Source: Saliniradius amylolyticus (GTDB taxonomy: Bacteria; Pseudomonadota; Gammaproteobacteria; Enterobacterales; Alteromonadaceae). Taken from it: a stretch of 64,000 nucleotides of DNA. Made by a program: the position numbers and the translations under genes. Location: contig NZ_CP029347.1 in assembly GCF_003143555.1 (NCBI RefSeq), positions 434,001 to 498,000 on the forward strand, read 5' to 3'. Positions 19,029 through 28,471 of the stretch are shown here, piece by piece. The stretch's first letter is position 1. Every line of letters begins with the position of its first letter. Below the pieces are notes generated by a model. That model searched no databases. It worked only from the letters and a program-made list of their open reading frames with translations, and had not been told where the DNA came from.

Positions 19029-20087
19029 GTGCGTAAAATTATTCACATTGATATGGACTGCTTCTTCGCCGCAGTGGAGATGCGTGATCATCCCGAGTGG
19101 CGAGACATTCCCATTGCTATTGGTGGTAGTGCCGATCGCCGAGGGGTTATTGCCACCTGCAATTATCCCGCACGGGAGTATGGAGTGCGCAGTGCCATGG
19201 CTACGGCCTATGCACTCAGGCTATGTCCCCAGCTGCTACTGGTGCCCGGACGAATGGAATTGTACCGGCAGGTATCTGCGCAAATACGCCAGATTTTCAG
19301 TCGTTATACCGATCTTATTGAGCCCTTATCCCTGGATGAGGCTTACCTGGATGTGACACATTGTTTGGCTTTTAATGGTAGCGCGACCCTGATTGCACAG
19401 GATATACGTGCGGCCATTTACCGCGAAACCGGGCTAACGGCTTCCGCCGGCGTAGCGCCTTGTAAGTTTGTTGCCAAAATCGCCAGTGACGAAAACAAGC
19501 CCGACGGCATCCGCGTGGTCACACCGGAACAGTTGGATGACTATGTGCGCCAGCTGCCTTTAGAACTCATACCCGGCGTAGGTAAAGTGACCGCCGAGAA
19601 GCTGGCTAAACTGGGGTTGCTAAGTTGCGAGGATGTACGCCAAAGCAATGAGAGCCAAATGGTTGAGATACTCGGCAAGTTTGGCAAGGCTTTGTGGCAA
19701 CGAGCACATAGCATCGATGAGCGACCGGTGAGCAACGAGCGGCAACGTAAATCCGTTGGAGCCGAAGTCACCCTACCTCAGGATATATACACTCGGGCTG
19801 AGTGCTGGCAGGTTATCGAGCGGCTGTATGATAAGCTCGAAGCACGGCTTAAAGCGTATCAGCCCGATTTGCACATTTACGGTCAGGGCCTGAAGCTCAA
19901 GTTTGATGACTTTCGCCAGACTACTGTCGAACACCGGCAGCTGCGATTGTCTCGTGCTTATTTTGGACAGCTTCTGGACGAAGGATTGAGCCGACAACAG
20001 CATCGGGGCATTCGTTTGGTGGGTATGCATGTTACCCTGCCAACCGAACCGAACTCACCCCAACTGGCGTTACCGCTGGAAAGTTGA
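19029..20087 (+). CDS. dinB: DNA polymerase IV (DinB, Y family)
   Basis: This is an SOS-inducible translesion polymerase. The 352-residue protein has catalytic motifs DMDCFFAAVE near the N-terminus and SLDEAYLDVT at about 100, the helix-hairpin-helix IPGVGKVTAEKLAKLG, and a C-terminal little-finger domain ending in LRLVGMHV-type sequence. The start is GTG in GTGCGTAAAATT (product MRKIIHIDMD), matching the E. coli protein exactly in position. A longer frame from a GTG 13 codons upstream would put the LexA box inside the coding region and is rejected. Confidence 0.95.
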   Translation: MRKIIHIDMDCFFAAVEMRDHPEWRDIPIAIGGSADRRGVIATCNYPAREYGVRSAMATAYALRLCPQLLLVPGRMELYRQVSAQIRQIFSRYTDLIEPLSLDEAYLDVTHCLAFNGSATLIAQDIRAAIYRETGLTASAGVAPCKFVAKIASDENKPDGIRVVTPEQLDDYVRQLPLELIPGVGKVTAEKLAKLGLLSCEDVRQSNESQMVEILGKFGKALWQRAHSIDERPVSNERQRKSVGAEVTLPQDIYTRAECWQVIERLYDKLEARLKAYQPDLHIYGQGLKLKFDDFRQTTVEHRQLRLSRAYFGQLLDEGLSRQQHRGIRLVGMHVTLPTEPNSPQLALPLES

Positions 20088-20163
20088 GATTTTCCTGCCT
20101 AAGCGACTACAGTTGATACAAAGCTAAAATAATAACCAATACTAACGATAGAAGTGAGGCACT

Positions 20164-21723
20164 ATGGCTTTCCCCAAACCTTTTAGAGTCACCAATCTGA
20201 ACAAGGCGCTTGAGCCCGATGGTGACTGGGATGCGGTGATCTTTATCGCGCCCAATTATGACCATATCGATAATTTGCAAATCAAAGAAAACATCGACGC
20301 CCACCACCGAATTGACAGCCGTGTAGGCCAGGAGCCTTTACTGCTCATCTCCAGTGATATTGCCGGAGGGCGTTTAATATACTCGCCCACTGGCCCCCTG
20401 GAGCGGGATTATGATGACGTGCGCCGTTTCGGAGATGCCGCCAAAGCAGCCGCTAAGATCGCGCTTGATGCTGGCGCGCGCCATCCTGTGATGGTGCTTT
20501 CAGGAGTGCCCGATAACGAAGACTATGCCCACGCCATTGAAGTCGCTTACTTAAACTTCTGTCAGGCGCTGTGGCAGCCATTAGAAGCCCGCGAAGCCCT
20601 TACTGAGGAAAAGCTTGAGCCCATCGCCGAAGTTGGCATCTATGCCCCGGATCAGACCGACCTGGACTGGCTGGCTGGGGTGGAATCCGGTCGTCGCGTG
20701 GCTCGGGATTTATGTGGTACCGAGCCGGAGCGAATGTCACCACCGGGCTTTGCCGCATACTGTGAACAGACCTTTAAAAACTCCGAGGTGGCCTGTACCG
20801 TAATCAGCGATGATGATGTGCTGCGCAAGAATTACCCCTTACTGCACGCCGTCGCGCGGGCGTCTACTCATGTACCTCGTCATCAGCCCAGAGTGGTCAG
20901 GCTGGAGTACACCGGCGAGGGCGAGATCCAACAGACGCTATTTATTGTGGGTAAGGGAATTGTTTATGACACCGGCGGCGCCGATCTGAAAACTGACGGT
21001 CATATGGCGGGGATGAGCCGGGATAAAGGGGGCGCTGCAGCGGCGGCCGGGTTTATGAAAATACTGGCGGAGCTCAAGCCTAAAGGCATTAAAGTGGTGG
21101 CCGCTCTAGGCGTAGTGCGCAACAGCATTGGCTCTGACGCCTTTGTCGCCGATGAGATTATCACAGCTCATTCTGGGGTGAGAGTGCGTATTGGTAATAC
21201 CGACGCTGAAGGTCGTCTGGTAATGGCTGACCTACTCTCAGAGCTTCGTGAAGAGGCTCAGCAGGCGGTATCGCCGACCCTGTTCACCATCGCGACTCTG
21301 ACAGGCCATGTTGTGAAATGCTACGGGCAATACACCGCTTGCGTGGAAAATGGCCCGGCTAGGTCACTGCATCTGGGCGATAAACTGGTGGAGCAGGCCG
21401 ACCAATGGGGTGACCCGGCGGAAGTGACTCGCTCTCGTCGTGAAGACTATGAGTTTATCAAGGGGCGCACACAGGCCGACGACGTATTGTCCAGTAATAA
21501 CGCCTCATCGGCGGCAACCTCCAGAGGGCACCAGTTCCCGATGGCATTTTTGGACGTGGCCTCGGGTCTGGCAAAAAATGGTAGCGACAGCGACAAGCCA
21601 TTACCTTATATGCATCTGGATATTGCTGGTAGTGCCATTGATGGGCCGGATATCCAGCACAATCACCCCTCAGGTGCGCCTGTAGTAGCACTGGCAGCGC
21701 GTTATCTAAGGTCGGTAGATTAG
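20164..21723 (+). CDS. M17-family leucyl aminopeptidase
   Basis: This is a cytosolic dizinc aminopeptidase that removes N-terminal residues from peptides. The 519-residue protein has the C-terminal M17 catalytic domain: GKGIVYDTGGADLKTDGHM with metal-binding Lys/Asp, and the signature NTDAEGRLVMAD. The first 200 residues are a divergent N-terminal domain. It differs from E. coli PepA in GGADLK in place of GGISLK, and in its length, so I assign the family but not a symbol. It stands alone between dinB and a metallo-hydrolase. Confidence 0.9.
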   Translation: MAFPKPFRVTNLNKALEPDGDWDAVIFIAPNYDHIDNLQIKENIDAHHRIDSRVGQEPLLLISSDIAGGRLIYSPTGPLERDYDDVRRFGDAAKAAAKIALDAGARHPVMVLSGVPDNEDYAHAIEVAYLNFCQALWQPLEAREALTEEKLEPIAEVGIYAPDQTDLDWLAGVESGRRVARDLCGTEPERMSPPGFAAYCEQTFKNSEVACTVISDDDVLRKNYPLLHAVARASTHVPRHQPRVVRLEYTGEGEIQQTLFIVGKGIVYDTGGADLKTDGHMAGMSRDKGGAAAAAGFMKILAELKPKGIKVVAALGVVRNSIGSDAFVADEIITAHSGVRVRIGNTDAEGRLVMADLLSELREEAQQAVSPTLFTIATLTGHVVKCYGQYTACVENGPARSLHLGDKLVEQADQWGDPAEVTRSRREDYEFIKGRTQADDVLSSNNASSAATSRGHQFPMAFLDVASGLAKNGSDSDKPLPYMHLDIAGSAIDGPDIQHNHPSGAPVVALAARYLRSVD

Positions 21724-21738
21724 ACCGTTTTTAACAGG

Positions 21739-21764
21739 CCTTGCGGGGATGGATGGCCGCAAGG
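21739..21764 (+). terminator. Hairpin downstream of the leucyl aminopeptidase
   Basis: Perfect 8-bp stem CCTTGCGG / CCGCAAGG with a 10-nt loop, 15 nt after the stop. There is no U-tract, so it may be a weak terminator or an RNA-stabilising 3' hairpin. Confidence 0.55.
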
Positions 21765-21864
21765 TCCTCGTGACACAGGGTAGCGCCCTGATGGTGTTGT
21801 TTCAGACTGATCCAATCCTGTTCCTCCTTGCTATCTTTAATCAGACACACCTAAAAGGAGCAAA

Positions 21865-22716
21865 ATGATGCGATGGTTAACGGTTTTACTGGCGTTTATG
21901 CTGCCAGCGGTGGGTGCCACCGAAAATCCTTATGACGATGTTGAAATCCAGCGTAAACACCTGAGTGGCTCGGTGCATATGTTAACGGGCGCCGGGGGGA
22001 ATATCGGCGTATCGGCCGGGGAAGACGGCGTATTGATCATCGATGATCAGTTTGCACCACTGGCAGAGAAAATCGCCGCCAGCGTGGCAGAGATTGGCAA
22101 CTCAGAGGTTCGTTATATAGTAAACACTCACTATCATGGGGATCACACCGGTAGTAATGCCTGGTTTGCCGAACATCACCACGCCACAGTGTTTGCCCAT
22201 CATAATGTGCGGGTGCGGCTTAGCGATAAAGCTGAGACACAGCCCGCCAGTTTACCGGTGGTGACCTATGACGAAGGGGTTAAATTTCACTTCAATGGCG
22301 ATACGATTCATGTGATGCATCTGCCCTCGGGGCATACCGATGGTGATAGTGTAATCTGGTTTGAAAATGCCAATGTCCTGCATCCGGGCGACCTTTTCTT
22401 TGAAGGGCGTTTCCCCTACATCGACCTGAACGGTGGTGGGAATGTGGCCGGTTACATCGCTAATGTGGAGACGTTGATCGATCGGGTCGATGCAGACACT
22501 CAGATTATTCCCGGTCATGGAAAACTGGCCAATAAAGCCGACTACCAAAGATTCCTGAATATGATCAAAACCACCTATGCCTATGTGCAGAGTCTTAAAA
22601 AGCAGGGCCTGAGCCTGGAACAGGCTATCGAAACCGGCTTGCAGGAACAATGGCAACCTTGGTCCTGGCGTTTTATCGATGAGAAGAAATGGATAGAAAC
22701 CCTATACCAAGGTTAG
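21865..22716 (+). CDS. Secreted metallo-beta-lactamase-fold hydrolase
   Basis: The 283-residue precursor has a signal peptide (about 1-18, ending PAVGA) and the MBL zinc motif HYHGDHTGSN. Further metal-ligand candidates are LPSGHTDGD and the C-terminal IIPGHG. This is the pattern of periplasmic MBL-fold enzymes annotated variously as quinoprotein-relay or subclass-like hydrolases; true beta-lactamase activity is not implied. An excellent AAAAGGAG site precedes the first of two tandem ATGs. Substrate unknown. Confidence 0.88.
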   Translation: MMRWLTVLLAFMLPAVGATENPYDDVEIQRKHLSGSVHMLTGAGGNIGVSAGEDGVLIIDDQFAPLAEKIAASVAEIGNSEVRYIVNTHYHGDHTGSNAWFAEHHHATVFAHHNVRVRLSDKAETQPASLPVVTYDEGVKFHFNGDTIHVMHLPSGHTDGDSVIWFENANVLHPGDLFFEGRFPYIDLNGGGNVAGYIANVETLIDRVDADTQIIPGHGKLANKADYQRFLNMIKTTYAYVQSLKKQGLSLEQAIETGLQEQWQPWSWRFIDEKKWIETLYQG

Positions 22717-22725
22717 GCTCGATAG

Positions 22726-22746
22726 CGCTCGCCCCTCTGGCGAGCG
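22726..22746. terminator. Bidirectional hairpin between convergent genes
   Basis: Perfect 8-bp stem CGCTCGCC / GGCGAGCG with a 5-nt loop, placed between the MBL-fold gene (plus) and the small lipoprotein gene (minus). A short AATCTTT follows on the plus strand. Confidence 0.75.
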
Positions 22747-22755
22747 AATCTTTAA

Positions 22756-23025
22756 TTAACAGTCGTCGTCTTCAGCGTCGACGCTCTCTTTGACGTTTTC
22801 GCACGCGTCTTCGATGTCGTTACCCACGTCATCAGCGGCTTCTGCAAGGTCGTCGCCAACATCATCGGCGGTATCTTCAACGGTCTCGCCAGCCTCTTCA
22901 GCTTGCTGTTGTATTTCTTCGACCAGCTTCTCGCTTTCCTTCTCTTCGTCTTTTTGCTGACTACAGCCAACTATGGAAAAACTCATTATCGACATTAGTA
23001 ACAGTAGATTTAACGTTTTCATCAT
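22756..23025 (-). CDS. Small acidic lipoprotein, function unknown
   Basis: The 89-residue precursor has a lipoprotein signal with lipobox SIVGC (Cys21). The mature 69 residues are highly acidic and low in complexity. They contain a degenerate repeat of DTADDVGDD / EAADDVGND type that should form one amphipathic helix. Two cysteines occur late (DAC and the terminal DDDC). GGAGG lies six nt before the first ATG. It resembles small stress-related envelope lipoproteins in design, but I recognise no named family. It is next to the DUF1328-type gene on the same strand. Confidence 0.75.
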   Translation of the reverse strand: MMKTLNLLLLMSIMSFSIVGCSQQKDEEKESEKLVEEIQQQAEEAGETVEDTADDVGDDLAEAADDVGNDIEDACENVKESVDAEDDDC

Positions 23026-23064
23026 AAAGCGCCTCCGGCTTAGTGGAATGGTTGAATTAGAAGG

Positions 23065-23235
23065 TTAGGGCCGTTTCCCTTTTAACAGTCGCACGACCAC
23101 AGATACAGCAAGTAAAATAATAAAAATAAAGAACAACAGTTTTGCAATGCTGGTAGCAGTGCCAGCGATACCTGAAAAGCCAAGTACCCCGGCAATCAGT
23201 GCCACAATCAGGAAAAATAGTGACCAACCTAGCAA
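23065..23235 (-). CDS. DUF1328-family small inner-membrane protein (YtjA-like)
   Basis: The product has 56 residues and two membrane helices ([20 protein letters not shown] and [20 protein letters not shown]), separated by [10 protein letters not shown], ending in KGKRP. This is the DUF1328 layout. The start is TTG: a perfect AAGGAGG lies 5 nt before it and the resulting length matches the 53-56 residues usual for the family. A TTG 11 codons further upstream would put the Shine-Dalgarno inside the gene. Function is unknown; relatives are often stress-induced. Confidence 0.85.
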   Translation of the reverse strand: MLGWSLFFLIVALIAGVLGFSGIAGTATSIAKLLFFIFIILLAVSVVVRLLKGKRP

Positions 23236-23314
23236 GGTCGCCTCCTTGTTATCTTCAATGGCTTTCAATGGCTTTATTAAGGCTGGTGGTTCTTAGTGAA
23301 AAAGCAAGGTGACT

Positions 23315-24208
23315 CTAATAGCCTTTCGCAAAGTCGATTCGGTGCAGCAGAGGCTGACCTTCTCGCCAGTGCCTCAGGTTGTTCAAAAACAATTTTGCAA
23401 TATCCTTAGGGAAGGACACCCCAGCAGTGTGCTGAGTGACGATGAGGTTGGGCGTATGCCAGAAAGGGTGGCAGTCAGGAAGAGGCTCTTGTTCGAATAC
23501 ATCCAACACAGCACCGCGGATTTGCTTATTAGTGAGGCTGTCGATCAGTGCTTGCTGATGAATAACGTTGCCGCGTCCTGCATTGATAATTACCCCGTGA
23601 CGAGGTAGTTGGCGCAATAACTCGGCATTTATCAAGTTAGTGGTATCGGGCGTTTGAGGTAGCAGAGAAACCAAGTGATCACACTGGGCCGTCATCTCCA
23701 GACGCTGCGCAGGGGCATAGCACTGCTCGAATACGTCCTTGCACTGGCCGGAGCGTGTCAGACCGACAACACGCATACCCAGTCCACTTGCGGCTCTGGC
23801 GACATCGGTGCCGATATTTCCTGCTCCCAGAATGCCTAGTGTCTGACCTGCCAATGTTTTCGGCGATTCAGGCTGCCAGCATTGCCTCTTTTGTTTGCTT
23901 AAATACTCAGGGACTTGGCGTGTGAAATAAAGAAGGTAAGTCAGTACATACTCACGAATCTGAACGCCGAATACATCCTTGATACCAGTGAGTTGGTAGT
24001 TACGGCGGTTATGATTCAGCAAGGGGCGAACACCTGCCCAGGTAGACTGAATCCATTGCACCTTCGGTAAACGGTTCAGAGCGGTGGCGGCCAGATCCGG
24101 ATCGGCCAGTAAGATCTGGCAGCCAGCCTCTGGCAGATCAAGGTGGGGGTGATATTCCTGGTAGCGCTGGCTTAATACAGCCAGCTCAATTGGCTCAGGT
24201 TTTACCAT
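23315..24208 (-). CDS. D-2-hydroxyacid dehydrogenase (NAD(P)-binding)
   Basis: This enzyme interconverts 2-oxoacids and D-2-hydroxyacids. The 297-residue protein has the nucleotide-binding GILGAGNIGTDVARAASGLG and the family signature region HGVIINAGRGNVIHQQALIDSL with its catalytic Arg, followed by AVLDVFEQEPL (Glu) and the catalytic His region TQHTAGVSFP. The N-terminal substrate domain is short, as in GhrA-type enzymes, so glyoxylate/hydroxypyruvate reduction is plausible but unproven. It follows the M23 gene by a few bases and may be cotranscribed. GTG one codon upstream is an alternative start. Confidence 0.88.
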   Translation of the reverse strand: MVKPEPIELAVLSQRYQEYHPHLDLPEAGCQILLADPDLAATALNRLPKVQWIQSTWAGVRPLLNHNRRNYQLTGIKDVFGVQIREYVLTYLLYFTRQVPEYLSKQKRQCWQPESPKTLAGQTLGILGAGNIGTDVARAASGLGMRVVGLTRSGQCKDVFEQCYAPAQRLEMTAQCDHLVSLLPQTPDTTNLINAELLRQLPRHGVIINAGRGNVIHQQALIDSLTNKQIRGAVLDVFEQEPLPDCHPFWHTPNLIVTQHTAGVSFPKDIAKLFLNNLRHWREGQPLLHRIDFAKGY

Positions 24209-24213
24209 CACAC

Positions 24214-25533
24214 CTAACGGGCCATGGCCAGCATAATGCGACGATTATTATTCAGGTGCTCCAGGTACTCTTCTGCAACCTTGGCAAATTCGGTACGTTC
24301 TTTACGATCGATGGGCTTAGCTTTGGGGAGCTCCACGGTACGCGGGTTACGATGCACACCGTTAACCAGAAATTCATAATGCAGGTGTGGACCGGAGGCC
24401 AGTCCAGTGGCCCCAACATACCCGATCGTCTGACCTTGTTTCACGTATTGTCCTTTGCGCACGGCGCGCTTGCTGAAGTGCAAGTATTTGGTCACATACT
24501 TGCCGCCGTGTTGAATAAACACATAGTTGCCGTTGTAACGGTTATAACTGGCTTCGACCACCCGCCCATCGCCAGCGGCCATTACCGGAGTGCCGGTGCT
24601 GGCGGCATAGTCGATGCCGTTATGAGGCCGGCGTGTCTTTAACACCGGATGGAGGCGATTGGGGTTAAAGTTGGAGCTGATGTACTTAAAGCTGACCGGA
24701 GCACGCAAGAAACTCTTGCGCATGCTGCGCCCCTCAGGAGTGTAGTATTGGCCATCTTTGTAGCGAATGGCCTGGAATTGTTCGTCACGATTGACAAACT
24801 CGGCAGCCAGAATTTTTCCGTAGCCGACAAATTCGCCATCGATATACTCTTCTTCGTACACCAGATTGAAGCTGTCACCCTGACGAATCTCCAGAGCAAA
24901 GTCGATATCCCAGCCGAATATACCGGCCAGGTTCATTATCAGGCTTTCGCTGAGTCCGGCTTTAACCCCGGCATGCCAGAAGCTTTGCTGGATCTCACCG
25001 GCCGCGTACCCTAAACGTACTTCTACGTCCTTGGTGAGTATTTCGCTGTGAAAGCCGTCCTGGGTTTGTTCAATCAGCAATTGCTCGGTGGGCGAATAGG
25101 TAAACGATAAGGCCTCAAAGCTACCATCGTCACTCTTAGCCAGTCTGAGTTCGTCACCGGGCATCATCTTTAATAGCTTTTTGGCCTGGTCACCGGCGTT
25201 ACTGACTTTGTATGTTTCCTGAGGGGTAAAACCCGCCCGCTGAAATAACCGGGCCAGGTTATCACCGGATTTGACTTTGTAGGTCTGCCAAGGGCGTTCT
25301 TTAGCCGTTGAAGTGGCGGCTTGTTCAGTCTCGATATTAATCGGCAGCTCGTAACGTTTACCGAGTTCAAGCTCCTGAGTATTTCTGGACGCCGTTGCCG
25401 GCTCAGAAGGCAGCAATAGTATAATGGCTGTCAGGGCACTGAGAACCATCAGTAACACCTTATGCCGACGGGGAAGCTGTTGAATCGTTTTATGTACCAC
25501 TTTACCTAACCTCAGCGATGCGATGCCGCGCAA
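24214..25533 (-). CDS. M23-family peptidoglycan endopeptidase (MepM-like)
   Basis: This is a murein DD-endopeptidase that opens cross-links so the sacculus can grow. The 439-residue protein has an N-terminal membrane anchor (about 24-43), a LysM-like/OapA-like segment (YKVKSGDNLARLFQRAGFT, about 108-150), and a C-terminal lysostaphin-type domain. The zinc motifs are RPHNGIDYAA (HxxxD) and GPHLHYEF (HLH). Layout matches E. coli MepM. The start could be a GTG 11 codons in (VVHKTIQQLPRRHK), preceded by GAGGTTAGG. It is divergent from tyrS. Confidence 0.9.
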   Translation of the reverse strand: MRGIASLRLGKVVHKTIQQLPRRHKVLLMVLSALTAIILLLPSEPATASRNTQELELGKRYELPINIETEQAATSTAKERPWQTYKVKSGDNLARLFQRAGFTPQETYKVSNAGDQAKKLLKMMPGDELRLAKSDDGSFEALSFTYSPTEQLLIEQTQDGFHSEILTKDVEVRLGYAAGEIQQSFWHAGVKAGLSESLIMNLAGIFGWDIDFALEIRQGDSFNLVYEEEYIDGEFVGYGKILAAEFVNRDEQFQAIRYKDGQYYTPEGRSMRKSFLRAPVSFKYISSNFNPNRLHPVLKTRRPHNGIDYAASTGTPVMAAGDGRVVEASYNRYNGNYVFIQHGGKYVTKYLHFSKRAVRKGQYVKQGQTIGYVGATGLASGPHLHYEFLVNGVHRNPRTVELPKAKPIDRKERTEFAKVAEEYLEHLNNNRRIMLAMAR

Positions 25534-25687
25534 AATTATAATGGTTATCGTTTATCGGGCGCATCGTTTATTGATATAGCAGAATATCCTGAATAAAGCG
25601 CAATTTCTACTCCCGGCAGCCTTTCAATAGGCCTTGGGCGACGCTAGAATGCTCGATTATTTTAATCGTGCTAGGTAGAGACTGACA

Positions 25688-26887
25688 ATGACTGATTGGC
25701 AACAGGCCATGGCGGAGATCCGTCGCGGGGCGGAAGAGATCCTGATCGAAGACGAATTGGCCGACAAGCTTAAGCAGGGTAAGCCACTGAAAATTAAGGC
25801 AGGGTTCGATCCTACAGCGCCGGACTTGCACCTGGGGCATACGGTGCTGATCAATAAGTTGCGTACCTTTCAGCAACTAGGTCATGAGGTGATTTTTCTG
25901 ATTGGCGACTTCACCGGCATGATTGGCGACCCTACAGGGAAAAATGTCACCCGCAAGCCATTGTCACCGGAAGACGTGCTGAATAACGCCGAAACTTACA
26001 AAGAGCAGGTGTTTAAGATCCTGGACCCGGCAAAAACCACCATTCGCTTTAATTCTGAATGGATGGAAAAGCTCGGCGCGGCCGGGATGATCAAGCTGGC
26101 CGCCCGCCAGACTGTGGCTCGGATGCTGGAGCGCGACGATTTTAAGAAACGCTATCAGGCTAACCAATCCATTGCCATCCATGAGTTTCTCTACCCGCTG
26201 GTGCAAGGCTGGGACTCGGTGGCGCTGGAAGCCGATGTGGAGCTGGGCGGTACCGACCAGCGCTTTAACTTGCTGATGGGTCGCGAGCTGCAAAAAGAAG
26301 AAGGCCAGCGTCCTCAGTCGATTCTGATGATGCCGCTGCTGGAAGGTCTGGACGGCGTACAGAAGATGTCCAAGTCGCTGAATAACTACATCGGTATCAC
26401 CGAAGCGCCCAATGATATTTTCGGTAAGCTGATGTCCATTTCCGACGATCTCATGTGGCGCTACTTCGAGCTATTAAGCTTCCGCGATATCGAAGATATT
26501 GAGCAGTTAAAACAGCAGGTCACCGAAGGGCGCAACCCAAGGGATGTGAAGATAGAGCTGGCCAAGGAGATTATTGCCCGCTTCCACGACGAAGATGCGG
26601 CCGAAAAAGCCCATCAGGACTTTGTTCAGCGCTTCCAGAAAAACGCCATTCCCGATGAAATGCCGGAACTTGAGATCACTCTGGACGCGGAAGGTATCGC
26701 CATTGGTAACCTGTTAAAGCAGGCTGAGCTGGTGAAATCTACTTCCGATGCCATGCGCATGATCAAACAAAGCGCGGTGAAGATCGACGGTGAAAAAGTC
26801 ACCGATACCAAGCTGACGTTGACCGACAAAGGTACTGCCGTGTATCAGGTGGGTAAGCGTAAATTCGCCCGGGTGACGCTAAGCTAA
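25688..26887 (+). CDS. tyrS: Tyrosyl-tRNA synthetase
   Basis: TyrS charges tRNA-Tyr. The 399-residue class I synthetase has a HIGH-type motif (HLGHTVL, about 43-47), KMSKS in [12 protein letters not shown] at about 225, and a C-terminal S4 RNA-binding domain ([19 protein letters not shown]). The sequence [17 protein letters not shown] at the start is typical of the TyrZ-like subtype of proteobacteria. A short CGATTA-TTT-TAATCG dyad lies about 20 nt before the ATG; its meaning is unclear. Confidence 0.97.
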   Translation: MTDWQQAMAEIRRGAEEILIEDELADKLKQGKPLKIKAGFDPTAPDLHLGHTVLINKLRTFQQLGHEVIFLIGDFTGMIGDPTGKNVTRKPLSPEDVLNNAETYKEQVFKILDPAKTTIRFNSEWMEKLGAAGMIKLAARQTVARMLERDDFKKRYQANQSIAIHEFLYPLVQGWDSVALEADVELGGTDQRFNLLMGRELQKEEGQRPQSILMMPLLEGLDGVQKMSKSLNNYIGITEAPNDIFGKLMSISDDLMWRYFELLSFRDIEDIEQLKQQVTEGRNPRDVKIELAKEIIARFHDEDAAEKAHQDFVQRFQKNAIPDEMPELEITLDAEGIAIGNLLKQAELVKSTSDAMRMIKQSAVKIDGEKVTDTKLTLTDKGTAVYQVGKRKFARVTLS

Positions 26888-26901
26888 CAATCTCGACATT
26901 G

Positions 26902-26945
26902 GCCAGCCTTCTATACGGACCCGAGCGGTCAGGAAGAAGGTTGGC
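26902..26945 (+). terminator. Hairpin terminator of tyrS
   Basis: An 11-bp stem GCCAGCCTTCT / AGAAGGTTGGC (one G-T pair) encloses a second short stem GACC / GGTC. It is followed by TTGTTCAATTCTG and lies 14 nt after the tyrS stop. Confidence 0.7.
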
Positions 26946-26982
26946 TTGTTCAATTCTGTCTAATTGATGTAGCCTGATTTTT

Positions 26983-27234
26983 ATGGCAAAACCGAACCCT
27001 AAAGGCCCGCAAAAAACCGTTGATATCTACTGTGCCAAATGCTGGACCCAGCTTTATAAGTACCGTAAAGGCGGCAAAGGGGCCTTGGTTAAGTGTTTTA
27101 AAGAGCGCATCGTCAAAGACCATACCGATCAAGAAGGCGTTTGCCCCGGTTGTAAACAGGCCTTTGCCCGTGAAACCATGATTCGAGGCGCGCCAGCGCT
27201 AAAGATGATCGGAGGTAAGGTGCATATGAAGTAG
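26983..27234 (+). CDS. Small zinc-ribbon-like protein
   Basis: An 83-residue basic protein with two CxxC pairs, YCAKCWTQLYKYRKGG and VCPGCKQAF, spaced about 36 residues apart, the geometry of a zinc ribbon. The N-terminus (AKPNPKGPQKTV) and the tail (MIGGKVHMK) are Lys-rich, which suggests nucleic-acid contact. I do not recognise a named family. It lies between tyrS and a convergent binding-protein gene. The length, the even cysteine pairs and the base composition typical of its neighbours support a real gene. Confidence 0.75.
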   Translation: MAKPNPKGPQKTVDIYCAKCWTQLYKYRKGGKGALVKCFKERIVKDHTDQEGVCPGCKQAFARETMIRGAPALKMIGGKVHMK

Positions 27235-27256
27235 TCTGAGGAACACTCTTCAAGTG

Positions 27257-28036
27257 CTACTCCTCGTCTTTTATCTCTTCAAAGCGTTGATTAATGACAC
27301 TTCGCTGACCGCTTTGGTTTATTTTTCTTAAACCGGTATTAAATCTCTCTAGTACCCATCCAGCTCTCGGGTGAGATTTGGGAACAAGCAGGTGCAGCGT
27401 GGTACGACCGATGATGTCAGGCAATACCCTGAGATCCAAAGATCGACCCTGCTGGTCGGAGAACAACCTCAGGCTTTGATGCGCATCGATGAAGCCCAGA
27501 TCACATTGCTGTTGTTCCACTAATAGGGCGCAGGCTAATGCGCTGTCCGCGCGATGATAATCATACCCATAAGGTATTTGGGTCTTGGCAATGTTGGTGG
27601 CAAGTTCGTAGCCTTCAGGCAGGCAGAAACACCGGCCTATACTGTCTTGTGTGTGCTGTATCTCTGACTGAGAGCTCACGTAGTAACGCAACTGCGTCAC
27701 GTTGAGCGGGTTTGAGTAAAGAAACTGCTCGCTGCGGCGCTGGGTATGTACATAAGGAAAAATAGCATCGAATTGATTCGCTTGCGTCGCGTCGTAAGCG
27801 TCGGGCCAGGGTAAGTGCTCAATGCTGACCGGTATGTCGACTGCGTTAAAAGCTGCCTTAACCAGGGCGGGAGACCAACCCGACTCGGGGAGACTCTGTT
27901 TTACAAATGGAAAGTAGTCATCACCAGTGACAATGGCTAGTGAATCGGAAGGTTGTGCTTGTGCTGAGTGGCAATAGAGAAGCACCCCAAGAAGCAGCAG
28001 TATCCGTTGCCCGCTTATCAGCCTGGTTACATTCAC
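27257..28036 (-). CDS. Periplasmic solute-binding-like protein (SBP family 3)
   Basis: A 259-residue protein with a signal peptide (about 1-27, ending HSAQA), followed by an amino-acid-binding-protein fold: LAIVTGDDYFPFV, GWSPALVKAAFNAV, LPWPDAYDATQANQFDAIFPY. No ABC permease or ATPase gene is near, so this is one of the many stand-alone family 3 proteins of Alteromonadales with unclear roles (sensor ligand carrier or orphan receptor). It converges on the small zinc-ribbon gene. Confidence 0.82.
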   Translation of the reverse strand: MNVTRLISGQRILLLLGVLLYCHSAQAQPSDSLAIVTGDDYFPFVKQSLPESGWSPALVKAAFNAVDIPVSIEHLPWPDAYDATQANQFDAIFPYVHTQRRSEQFLYSNPLNVTQLRYYVSSQSEIQHTQDSIGRCFCLPEGYELATNIAKTQIPYGYDYHRADSALACALLVEQQQCDLGFIDAHQSLRLFSDQQGRSLDLRVLPDIIGRTTLHLLVPKSHPRAGWVLERFNTGLRKINQSGQRSVINQRFEEIKDEE

Positions 28037-28471
28037 ATGCTCTTACCTTTTTTCAAAGCGTGACTCTCAAATTGTATGATTTTTAATCCATTCAGGATAG
28101 CAATATAATCAAAATACCGAGCCGGGGCCAGTCTCCGCTTTGTGCCTGCCATCGGTTACTTTCAACACCTCATTAGCTTCATGATTGATGCATCATTTTG
28201 CTTGTGCCTTGACCCGCACCGCCTCTGCGGTGGGAAGACACCTTGGCCGGGTGTGTTCATGGGCAAGGACAGTCGATGGTTAAGAGGCCCTGGCGATGAT
28301 GGATAAATTTATATACGACCCTTTTTACTCCAGAGATATAGAGAGAAAGCTATTTTCTGAGTCCGAACAAGCAAACAGCGCAATATCAGCTAGGCTATGC
28401 CAGGACAGCTTTGCTGCAGGTTAAATTATTGGTTAATTGTTACTTTACGTCATTCAATCAGGAGCGCTTAT
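28037..28471. other. Intergenic stretch between divergent genes
   Basis: This 435-nt region has no credible gene. The only clear structure is a 6-bp dyad CACCGC / GCGGTG with a CTCT loop (28217-28232). The outer 40 nt before the minus-strand gene and the A+T-rich TAAATTTATATA near 28303 are likely promoter areas. Nothing else stands out. Confidence 0.5.

Noticed and set aside
21865-22716. Beta-lactamase (antibiotic resistance) gene
   Set aside because: The MBL fold is shared by many hydrolases, and the sequence around HYHGDHTG is not enough to assign beta-lactam hydrolysis.
27257-28036. Complete ABC transporter operon
   Set aside because: Only the binding protein is present; no permease or ATPase gene lies within several kb.
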